A DNA stretch of 20,745 bases from the NCBI GenBank assembly GCA_002711905.1, contig PASI01000026.1, forward strand, positions 8,277 through 29,021, read 5' to 3'. Both the position numbers and the translations under genes were made by a program. Each line of letters begins with the position of its first letter. The first letter of the stretch is position 1. This stretch comes from Thiotrichales bacterium. Lineage in GTDB: Bacteria; Pseudomonadota; Gammaproteobacteria; PS1; Pseudothioglobaceae. Positions 13,864-20,745 of the stretch are shown piece by piece. The notes beneath the pieces were generated by a model that saw only the letters and a list, made by a program, of their open reading frames with translations, had not been told where the DNA came from and ran no database searches.

Positions 13864-14164
13864 TAAGTGCTATTTAAAATAGATGAAGGGGTTATTTTAA
13901 CAAACATTTATTTTGCAAATTGAAAGAAGATTTGCTAGTTGTTTAAATATTAAATAACCCTGAAGCCATAAAAAACAATATAGAAGCTTGCTGGTATTCT
14001 CATCCCTTAAAAAAGCTTAGATAAATTGTTTGATATTAATTTTTCCTTCATTAAAAGTCTCATATTGTTAAGAGCTATATTAAGGTAGTTTTGGGTTAAA
14101 TTTTTAGGGATAATGTGCATTAGTTTAGATTTGCAACAACTCCTGTTGAATTAAATTAATTTAT
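13864..14164. other. Intergenic region between divergent pmm/pgm and aceE
   Basis: A 301-base AT-rich gap that must hold promoters for both genes, yet no convincing -35/-10 pair is seen on either strand. CTATT and AATAG flank a short inverted repeat at 13869-13881 next to the pmm/pgm start. Two AAGCTT sites (13984-13989 and 14013-14018) are 23 bases apart and could form a weak long-loop hairpin. A 13-codon ORF at 14113-14154, with five Leu, ends ten bases before aceE. aceE has no Shine-Dalgarno. No PdhR-like operator was recognised. Confidence 0.5.
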
Positions 14165-16816
14165 ATGTCTCAAAAAGATATTGACCCCCAAGAAACCATT
14201 GAGTGGTTAGAGGCTTTTAGATCTGTCGCTAGATTTGAAGGCCAAGATCGAGCAAAATACATTCTTCAAAAATTAATGGACATGGCCCATGAAGATGGAA
14301 TGAATCTTCCAGAAGGTGTAAATACAGCCTATTTAAATTCAATTCCGGTAGAAAAAGAAACCGAGCTCGTTGTGAAGCATGAGATTGAGCATCGAATTAA
14401 GTCGATTATTCGATGGAACGCAATGATTATGGTTGTCAAAGCAAATCAAGTCTCTTCAGAACTTGGTGGACATATTGCTTCTTTTGCTTCAAGTGCAACA
14501 CTTTATGAAGTTGGTTTTAATCATTTTTATCGTGGAAATGATTTAGAACAGGGTGCTGATTTAATCTTTTTCCAAGGCCATATTGCTCCTGGGATTTACT
14601 CGAGGGCTTTTTTAGAAGGAAGAATAACTGAAAAGCAAATGCTTAACTTTAGGCAGGAGGCTAACCAAGAGGGTTTGTCGTCTTATCCACATCCATGGCT
14701 AATGCCAAATTTTTGGGAGTTTCCAACAGTTTCAATGGGTTTGGGCCCAATTATGGCAATATTTCAAGCTCGCTTTATGAAGTACCTTCAGCATCGAGAT
14801 ATCATTAAAACGGATAAAAGAACGGTTTGGGCCTACCTAGGAGATGGGGAAACTGATGAGCCTGAATCACTTGGTGCAATATCTCTAGCTGGTAGAGAGA
14901 AGCTTGATAATCTTATTTTTGTTATTAACTGTAACCTTCAGAGGCTGGACGGCCCAGTTCGAGGTAATGGTAAGATAATTCAGGAACTCGAGGGAATGTT
15001 TCGAGGAGCGGGTTGGAATGTAATTAAAGTGATTTGGGGTAGGGGTTGGGATAAGCTTCTAGAGAACGATACCTCGGGTCTTCTCAAACAACGAATGGAA
15101 GAAGTAGTTGATGGGGAGTATCAAGCTTATAAGGCTAAGGATGGTGCTTATGTTCGTAAACATTTTTTTGGTAAGTATCCTGAAACACTTAAGCTGGTTG
15201 AGCATATGTCAGATGAAGAGATATATGCCTTAACTCGAGGCGGTCATGATCCAAATAAGGTCTATCAAGCATATAAAGCCGCCAAAGAACATAAAGGTCA
15301 GCCAACAGTTATATTAGCTAAAACCGTCAAAGGTTACGGAATGGGTGAAGCGGGTGAAGGAAAAAATACAACACACAGCCAAAAAAAATTAGGAGTTGAT
15401 GCGCTTGTTCGTGTCGCTGAGCGTTTTGACATACCCGTTACTCAGAAAGATGCCGAGGAGCTTAATTTTTATAAGCCTGCTGAGGATAGCGAGGAGTTAA
15501 CATACTTAAGAGAGAGGAGAGAGGCTTTGGGGGGTTATTTGCCTTCAAGAAATTTTGAGCTAGAGTCTTTTGAAATACCAAAATTAAACGTTTTTGAGAC
15601 ACTTTTAAAATCTACTGATGAAAAAGAAATGTCTAGCACAATGGCATTTGTACGCTTTTTATCGTTACTAATTCGTGACAAAGAGATTGGGCCTAGAGTA
15701 GTGCCTATTGTTCCTGATGAGGCTCGAACTTTCGGCATGGAGGGTCTTTTTAGGAAAATGGGTATTTACTCATCATCTGGTCAACTTTATGAGCCCGAAG
15801 ACTCAGATAAGGTGATGTGGTATAAGGAAGATATTAAAGGCCAAGTATTGCAGGAAGGAATTAATGAAGCTGGGGCAATTTCAGATTGGATTGCTGCGGC
15901 AACAGCATATGCGTCTCACAATGTTACGATGATTCCATTTTATATTTACTACTCAAAGTTTGGTTTCCAAAGGGTTGGTGATCTTGCTTGGGCGGCTGGA
16001 GATATGCAAGCAAAAGGTTTTTTGATGGGTGGAACTGCTGGAAGAACAACGCTCGCTGGCGAAGGTCTTCAACATCAAGATGGAGACTCATTGATTGTTG
16101 CGAACACAATTCCAAATTGTATTTCTTATGACCCAACCTATGCTTATGAGCTTGCTGTAATTCTTTGTGAAGGTATGCGGCGTATGTATGAGGATATGGA
16201 AAATGTTTTTTATTACATTACGTTGATGAATGAGAATTACGCACACCCTGAAATGCCTAAGGGCGTTGAGGAAGGTATTATTAAAGGGATTTACCCTTTA
16301 AAAACAGTCGGAAAATCTAAAATTGAAGTGCAATTACTAGGAAGCGGCGCTATTCTCAGAGAGGTTGAGAAGGCTGCAGAGATTCTTGAAAAAGACTGGG
16401 GTGTTATGTCTCATATATGGAGTGTAACGAGCTTCAATGAAATCACAAGAGAGGCGCAAAAGACCGATCGTGAAAACTTGTATAGCAACAGTAAAACAAT
16501 AAAAGTACCATTCATAACTAAATGTTTTAGTAAGTCCAAAGGCCCAGTGATTGCCGCGACTGACTATATGAGAAATTATGCAGAGCAAATTCGCAAATAT
16601 GTTCCTTTGCGTTATGAAGTGTTAGGTACGGATGGATTTGGACGCTCTGACTCACGTAAAGAGCTTAGATACTTTTTTGAGGTAAATGCAAACTATATTG
16701 TTTTTACTTCACTAAAAGCACTTGTTGACGACGGCCTATTGGATGCTAAAACAATCAAAAGAGCAATCAAAAAACTTAATATAGACGTTAATAAGTCTAA
16801 CCCAATGTACACCTAA
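14165..16816 (+). CDS. aceE: Pyruvate dehydrogenase E1 component, homodimeric type
   Basis: AceE decarboxylates pyruvate with thiamine diphosphate and passes the acetyl group to the lipoyl arm of E2 in the pyruvate dehydrogenase complex. At 883 residues it matches the single-chain E1 of gammaproteobacteria (887 in E. coli). The ThDP/Mg2+ motif is GDGETDEPES (226-235) through NCN (255-257), followed by LQRLDGPVRGNGKI. The N-terminal EWLEAFRSV and KANQVSSELGGHIASFAS (92-109) are characteristic. Genes for E2 and E3 do not follow; a HopJ-family gene begins seven bases after the stop. They must lie elsewhere, or this E1 is unlinked. No Shine-Dalgarno precedes the ATG. Confidence 0.96.
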   Translation: MSQKDIDPQETIEWLEAFRSVARFEGQDRAKYILQKLMDMAHEDGMNLPEGVNTAYLNSIPVEKETELVVKHEIEHRIKSIIRWNAMIMVVKANQVSSELGGHIASFASSATLYEVGFNHFYRGNDLEQGADLIFFQGHIAPGIYSRAFLEGRITEKQMLNFRQEANQEGLSSYPHPWLMPNFWEFPTVSMGLGPIMAIFQARFMKYLQHRDIIKTDKRTVWAYLGDGETDEPESLGAISLAGREKLDNLIFVINCNLQRLDGPVRGNGKIIQELEGMFRGAGWNVIKVIWGRGWDKLLENDTSGLLKQRMEEVVDGEYQAYKAKDGAYVRKHFFGKYPETLKLVEHMSDEEIYALTRGGHDPNKVYQAYKAAKEHKGQPTVILAKTVKGYGMGEAGEGKNTTHSQKKLGVDALVRVAERFDIPVTQKDAEELNFYKPAEDSEELTYLRERREALGGYLPSRNFELESFEIPKLNVFETLLKSTDEKEMSSTMAFVRFLSLLIRDKEIGPRVVPIVPDEARTFGMEGLFRKMGIYSSSGQLYEPEDSDKVMWYKEDIKGQVLQEGINEAGAISDWIAAATAYASHNVTMIPFYIYYSKFGFQRVGDLAWAAGDMQAKGFLMGGTAGRTTLAGEGLQHQDGDSLIVANTIPNCISYDPTYAYELAVILCEGMRRMYEDMENVFYYITLMNENYAHPEMPKGVEEGIIKGIYPLKTVGKSKIEVQLLGSGAILREVEKAAEILEKDWGVMSHIWSVTSFNEITREAQKTDRENLYSNSKTIKVPFITKCFSKSKGPVIAATDYMRNYAEQIRKYVPLRYEVLGTDGFGRSDSRKELRYFFEVNANYIVFTSLKALVDDGLLDAKTIKRAIKKLNIDVNKSNPMYT

Positions 16817-16823
16817 TTTAAGA

Positions 16824-17168
16824 ATGAATACTCAGCAATTCATTGAGCAACTAAAGTTAGAGTCTGAGTTAAAGTTTTCTGATTTTTTAGATTTAATTGA
16901 TCGTGACTATCATTTCACAGATATCGCTTTTGAAAATGGCAGTATTTTTAATTCAAAAGATGAAAATCAAGGCTCTGCTAAGGTGTTTTGTTTTGGTTAC
17001 ATGCATTCACTCTCTGAGCAAGAGACTCTTAAGTGTTTTGCAGAACATTACCAGACAGTATTAGAATCTATTGAGGATAGAAACTCACATTTAAATATTC
17101 GTAGTTTTATTGAAAATGGTTGGCAAGGATTAGTAATTGATTTTGATGCTTTAACTACTAAAAGTTAA
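16824..17168 (+). CDS. HopJ-family protein
   Basis: A 114-residue protein matching the HopJ type III effector family in layout: an F-x-D-F-L-D-L-I-D start, Y-H-F-T-D-I-A-F-E-N-G-S (about 29-40), GSAKVFCFGYM (about 50-60), then LKCFAEHYQTVLES and the closing H-L-N-I-R-S-F-I-E-N-G-W-Q-G. Despite the name, the family is widespread in free-living gammaproteobacteria and no secretion signal or type III gene is here, so an effector role is unlikely. Function is unknown. It is packed between aceE (7-base gap) and an MFS gene (5-base gap) with no Shine-Dalgarno, suggesting one transcript. Confidence 0.75.
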   Translation: MNTQQFIEQLKLESELKFSDFLDLIDRDYHFTDIAFENGSIFNSKDENQGSAKVFCFGYMHSLSEQETLKCFAEHYQTVLESIEDRNSHLNIRSFIENGWQGLVIDFDALTTKS

Positions 17169-17173
17169 TTAGT

Positions 17174-18352
17174 ATGGATCAGACGATCACGTCAGAACAA
17201 AGTAAGGCATTTCATAAAGGCGTGTATGCAACATTTTTTGGAGCGTTTCTTGTTCTATTTCAGATTGGAATTTATTTTGTTTATATTCCATGGAATGCAG
17301 AAAGGCTTCAAATCACAGAGGCTGAAATTGGAATTGGATTGCTTGTATTTGGATTGTTGAACTTAATTGGTAATCAGACTTCAGGGCGTCTTGTTGTTCC
17401 TAGAATCGGGACTAAAAATTCAATTGTAATTGGTCTTTTAGGGATTGCATATTGTCCATTATTGCTAATATTATCACCAAACTATTATTGGTTTTTAATG
17501 GCTTTTATGCCTTTTGGTTTTTTTGTTGGTTTGTTTAGTCCATCCTCTCAATCACAAATTTCTATGATTGAAAGCAAAACCTCAAGGATTTTGACGCCTC
17601 TCTACCATGCAGCCTTTAGCTTTGGCTCTTTAATGGGTGCTTTCAGTGCGTTCTTTACGATTAAGTACATTGAAAGTCCAGTATTGATATTTTCAATAAC
17701 AGGCACTGCGTTAATAATTGGAGCATTGGTAATTTATAAATTTGGGCTAAATAAATCATATGAAAACCTTGAAAAAACTCCAAAATTCAAGCTTCCTAAT
17801 AAATCAATATTGATCTTTGGAATATTGATGATGCTTAATTATGCAACAATGGGCATTATTTTAGATTGGTCAGCTCTCTGGCTAACAAAGGATTTATTGG
17901 TTCCTTTGTACCTTGGCGGTGCAATAATATTTGCGTTTAATATTGGTGAAATATTTGCCAGATTAATTGCCTCAAAAATGATTAACAGGTTAAGTGAAAA
18001 GTTGGTTGGCGGCTATCTAAGTATTGCTGCGGGTGTGGTTTTATTTATCTCAATATTGACATCCAATTTTTATGTTATCGTTTTTGGAATGCTACTTTTT
18101 GGATTTGGAACTGCAAATTTTATAGCAATTATTTTTAGATTAGCAATTCGCATTACTGATGAGCCGATCGGTCTAACAGTTGCAAATCTAATTACTCTTG
18201 GTTTTGCTGGCTTTATTTTTGGGCCCGCTTTGGTTGGCTATTTGGCAGAATTTTTAAGCCTAACCTTTAATATGTATTTATTAAGTGTTGTCTGGGGACT
18301 TAATGGAGTCGCTCTACTAGTAATGATGCAGCGCATCAATTCTAGTAATTAA
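17174..18352 (+). CDS. Major facilitator superfamily transporter
   Basis: A 392-residue membrane protein with about twelve hydrophobic segments in two halves, divided by a polar loop near residues 190-210. The loop after the second segment, S-G-R-L-V-V-P-R-I-G-T-K-N (about 69-81), is the MFS motif A position in weakly conserved form. Length and pattern fit a sugar, drug or organic-acid porter, but the substrate cannot be told. It is the last gene of the aceE-HopJ-MFS run; a pyruvate-related substrate would be speculation. Its stop overlaps the slyX stop in a shared TTAA. No Shine-Dalgarno before the ATG. Confidence 0.85.
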   Translation: MDQTITSEQSKAFHKGVYATFFGAFLVLFQIGIYFVYIPWNAERLQITEAEIGIGLLVFGLLNLIGNQTSGRLVVPRIGTKNSIVIGLLGIAYCPLLLILSPNYYWFLMAFMPFGFFVGLFSPSSQSQISMIESKTSRILTPLYHAAFSFGSLMGAFSAFFTIKYIESPVLIFSITGTALIIGALVIYKFGLNKSYENLEKTPKFKLPNKSILIFGILMMLNYATMGIILDWSALWLTKDLLVPLYLGGAIIFAFNIGEIFARLIASKMINRLSEKLVGGYLSIAAGVVLFISILTSNFYVIVFGMLLFGFGTANFIAIIFRLAIRITDEPIGLTVANLITLGFAGFIFGPALVGYLAEFLSLTFNMYLLSVVWGLNGVALLVMMQRINSSN

Positions 18353-18558
18353 TAGTGAGGCGGCTTATCATCGTTTATTTGAGATATGTTTGAGGTAGAA
18401 TCAGAATGATTCGATAGTTTCTCATTTGTTTCTTTAAGTTTTGAACTAAGTTGCTCAATCTTCTCTCCTTGACGAAATACCACCATATTAAGATCATCAA
18501 TCATATTCTGAAGGAAGGCAATTTTTTCTTCAAGTGCTACTAATTTTTCTTCTGACAT
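18349..18558 (-). CDS. slyX: SlyX family protein
   Basis: A 69-residue protein of the SlyX family. Residues about 4-48 form a coiled coil with heptad leucines and valines (EEKIAFLQNMIDDLNMVV), and the C-terminus ends in PPHY, which is typical of the family. Function is unknown; the name comes from its position near slyD in E. coli. AGGA at 18566-18569 is seven bases before the ATG. It lies downstream of pnp in the same direction with a terminator between, so it depends on read-through or a promoter hidden in the short gap. Its stop overlaps that of the convergent MFS gene. Confidence 0.88.
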   Translation of the reverse strand: MSEEKLVALEEKIAFLQNMIDDLNMVVFRQGEKIEQLSSKLKETNEKLSNHSDSTSNISQINDDKPPHY

Positions 18559-18573
18559 TATTCTATCCTGAAT

Positions 18574-18598
18574 AAAAAAGCCACCTTGCGGTGGCTTT
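18574..18598 (-). terminator. Rho-independent terminator of pnp
   Basis: On the minus strand the arms AAAGCCACC and GGTGGCTTT pair over nine positions with a GCAA loop, followed by a total of six T (complement of 18574-18579). The hairpin begins six bases after the pnp stop. The plus-strand side has only TTTGATTTTTT. It sits only 15 bases ahead of slyX. Confidence 0.8.
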
Positions 18599-18604
18599 GA
18601 TTTT

Positions 18605-20695
18605 TTACTTTTCTATAAGTACCTTTCTAGAAAGTTTGATTCGTCCTCGGTCAACTCCAAGCACTTTAACTTCAATTTCTTCACCTTCTTTAAGGTAGTC
18701 CTCAACTTTTTCAACTCTCTCATGTGCAATTTCAGAAACATGTAAAAGGCCATCTTGATTTGGCATGATTGTGACAAACGCACCAAATTCAACTATTTTT
18801 GCAACCTTACCCATATAGACTTTATTAACTTCAGGGACAGCAGTTACGTCTTTTACCATTTGAACTGCCTTTTCAAAGCTTTCAGAATCATTAGCAAAAA
18901 CGTTAACATTGCCATCGTCATCTACATCAACACTCGCTCCAGATTGAGCAACAATTCCTCTAATAGTCTCACCACCTTTACCAATAACATCTCTGATTTT
19001 ATCAGTAGGAATTTTTATAACTTTAGTTTTAGGAGCATTCTTAGAGGCCATATTAGGCTCTGAAATAACTTGATTCATTTGACCAAGAATATTCAGTCTT
19101 GCATCTTTGGCTTGCTTTAGTGCAATAGACATAATGTCTTCAGTGATACCGTCTATCTTGATATCCATTTGAAGAGCATTGATTCCTTTTGAAGTGCCCG
19201 CAACCTTAAAGTCCATATCACCAAGATGGTCTTCATCACCTAGGATGTCTGTTAGCACTGTAAAGCGCTCATCATCTTTTACTAAGCCCATTGCGATACC
19301 TGCAACTGGAGTTTTTAAAGGAACGCCTGCATCCATCAAGGATAGTGACGAACCGCAAACACTTGCCATAGAGCTAGATCCATTAGATTCTGTGATTTCT
19401 GAAACAACACGGATTGTGTATGGAAATTCTTCTAAATTTGGAAGACACGCTGAGATACCTCTTCGCGCTAACCTTCCATGACCAACTTCACGTCTCTTAA
19501 CACCCATAACTCTGCCAGTTTCACCAACACAGTATGGAGGGAAGTTGTAATGAAGCATAAAATGATCTTCAATTCGATCGTTTGATTCCAGTTTTTCAAT
19601 TAACTGTGCATCTCTCTTAGAGCCTAAGGTAGTCACTACTAAGGCCTGAGTTTCACCTCTAGTGAAAAGTGCAGAGCCATGCGTATTTTCAAGAACGCCA
19701 GTTTCAATAGCAAGCTCTCTAACAGTTGAGTTATCTCGACCATCAATTCTTGGCTCACCAGCTAGAATGCGCTCTCTAACAGTTGATTTTTCAATTTTTT
19801 TAATATAGTTTTTTACTTCATCTTCGCTTATGGATTCATCTTCATTAACAAATTCCTCTAATGCAGCATCTTTAACTTCACCCATTTTTTCATATCTCTC
19901 TATCTTGTCAACAGTTTGATACGCTTCAGAAATTTGACTTTCAAATTTAGATTTGATTGCTGTCAATAGAGACTCATTGTCTGCTGGAGCAACCCACTCT
20001 CGAGGAGCTATACCAACTTCTTTGGCAAATTCAGCAACATTGTCAATTACTACTTGAAACTGCTCATGAGCAAACATAACGGCTCCAAGCATAACTTCTT
20101 CGGTTAGTTCACTTGCCTCTGACTCAACCATTAATACTGCGTCCTTTGTTCCTGCAACAACCATATCTAACTCAGATGTTTCTAATTCTGAATAGGTTGG
20201 ATTAACAATATAACTTCCATCTTTAAAGCCAACACGAGCAGCACCAATTGGACCCTTAAATGGTACTCCAGAGATTGCAAGTGCAGCTGAAGTTGCAAGC
20301 ATAGCTAAAACATCTGGATCAACATCTTTGTTAGCAGAGATGACTTGAATCATTACCTGAACCTCATTCATGTAGCCATTTGGAAATAATGGTCGAATAG
20401 GGCGATCGATTAGCCTTGATGTGAGTGTTTCTTTTTCGCTTGGTCTTCCTTCTCTTTTAAGGAAGCCACCTGGAATTTTTCCAGCGGCGTATGTTTTTTC
20501 AATGTAGTCAACCGATAAAGGGAAGAATGATTGACCTGGCTTTGCTTCTTTTGCACCAACAACACTAACCAGTACTTGTGTGTCATCCATGCTTGCTAGG
20601 ACAGCGCCATGTGCCTGTCTTGCAACTCTTCCAGTTTCGAATGTAATTTGACTGTTGCCAAACGTAAAACTTTTTTGAACTATATTCATGTCCAT
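18605..20695 (-). CDS. pnp: Polyribonucleotide nucleotidyltransferase (PNPase)
   Basis: PNPase degrades RNA 3' to 5' by phosphorolysis and works in the RNA degradosome. The protein has 696 residues (711 in E. coli). Order: RNase PH domain 1 (about 10-145), helical linker (about 240-315), RNase PH domain 2 (about 318-470), KH domain with [12 protein letters not shown] (about 570-581), and S1 domain (about 626-692) with VEFGAFV and [10 protein letters not shown]. The second RNase PH domain carries [12 protein letters not shown] and [12 protein letters not shown], the catalytic region. GGAG at 20703-20706, seven bases upstream, supports the ATG at 20695 over the one two codons later. rpsO usually precedes pnp and would lie beyond the right edge. 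Confidence 0.97.
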   Translation of the reverse strand: MDMNIVQKSFTFGNSQITFETGRVARQAHGAVLASMDDTQVLVSVVGAKEAKPGQSFFPLSVDYIEKTYAAGKIPGGFLKREGRPSEKETLTSRLIDRPIRPLFPNGYMNEVQVMIQVISANKDVDPDVLAMLATSAALAISGVPFKGPIGAARVGFKDGSYIVNPTYSELETSELDMVVAGTKDAVLMVESEASELTEEVMLGAVMFAHEQFQVVIDNVAEFAKEVGIAPREWVAPADNESLLTAIKSKFESQISEAYQTVDKIERYEKMGEVKDAALEEFVNEDESISEDEVKNYIKKIEKSTVRERILAGEPRIDGRDNSTVRELAIETGVLENTHGSALFTRGETQALVVTTLGSKRDAQLIEKLESNDRIEDHFMLHYNFPPYCVGETGRVMGVKRREVGHGRLARRGISACLPNLEEFPYTIRVVSEITESNGSSSMASVCGSSLSLMDAGVPLKTPVAGIAMGLVKDDERFTVLTDILGDEDHLGDMDFKVAGTSKGINALQMDIKIDGITEDIMSIALKQAKDARLNILGQMNQVISEPNMASKNAPKTKVIKIPTDKIRDVIGKGGETIRGIVAQSGASVDVDDDGNVNVFANDSESFEKAVQMVKDVTAVPEVNKVYMGKVAKIVEFGAFVTIMPNQDGLLHVSEIAHERVEKVEDYLKEGEEIEVKVLGVDRGRIKLSRKVLIEK

Positions 20696-20745
20696 TGTGT
20701 TACTCCAATAAAATAAAAAATGTTTTATGGTTTAACGCAATAAGC

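Noticed and set aside
13984..14018. Hairpin between two AAGCTT sites in the pmm/pgm-aceE gap.
   Set aside because: Only six base pairs with a 23-base loop; such pairs occur often by chance.
16824..17168. Type III secretion effector.
   Set aside because: HopJ-family proteins are widespread in non-pathogens; no secretion apparatus, signal or chaperone gene is seen.
18755..19481. Plus-strand open frames opposite pnp.
   Set aside because: They are antisense shadows of a strongly conserved gene, with no ribosome binding site or recognisable domain.
20732..20745. Possible 3' end of rpsO at the right edge (minus strand frame reading L-L-R-stop).
   Set aside because: rpsO-pnp linkage makes it plausible, but only three codons are inside the window and the residues do not clearly match the usual S15 end.

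Overview
The window looks like a chromosomal segment of an AT-rich, tightly packed marine gammaproteobacterium. The gene orders pssA-leuA and pnp next to slyX, the homodimeric AceE-type pyruvate dehydrogenase, the short HPF, a HopJ-family protein and a DMSP demethylase (DmdA) together suggest a free-living oligotroph such as the SUP05/Thioglobus neighbourhood. That placement is inference; no rRNA or other phylogenetic marker is present. No phage, transposon, CRISPR or defence gene is visible.

Layout. 1-3131 (+): the 3' end of pssA, then an unusual leader with a leucine-rich 24-codon peptide, leuA, a small HolD/uracil-glycosylase-fold-like gene and queH. 3128-5203 (-): argD-argF, reading left, preceded by a leader that holds an Arg-rich 29-codon ORF and a strong hairpin/U-tract terminator only 22 nt before argD. 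5530-9741 (+): hpf, then a compact run of mgtE, a DUF2007/zinc-ribbon protein, a LysE-type exporter, a VOC protein, a second LysE-type exporter and a GNAT acetyltransferase. 9851-11281: an HxlR-type repressor divergent from a cysteine-free MDR quinone-oxidoreductase-like gene, with an inverted repeat inside the likely promoter. 11284-13863 (-): phosphomannomutase/phosphoglucomutase and dmdA. 14165-18352 (+): aceE, a HopJ-family gene and an MFS transporter. 18349-20695 (-): pnp, its terminator, and slyX.

Metabolically the segment covers leucine and arginine synthesis, phospholipid synthesis, queuosine modification of tRNA, Mg2+ uptake, amino-acid-type export, pyruvate oxidation, RNA decay and DMSP demethylation. 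The most interesting signals are the two biosynthetic leaders: a leu leader peptide (9 Leu of 24) ahead of leuA, and a candidate arg leader peptide (two RR pairs) plus terminator ahead of argD. The leucine case fits known biology but lacks a U-tract terminator, so the control step may be unusual. The arginine case would be unexpected, because arginine genes of gammaproteobacteria are normally known to be ArgR-controlled. I found no exotic multi-gene system.
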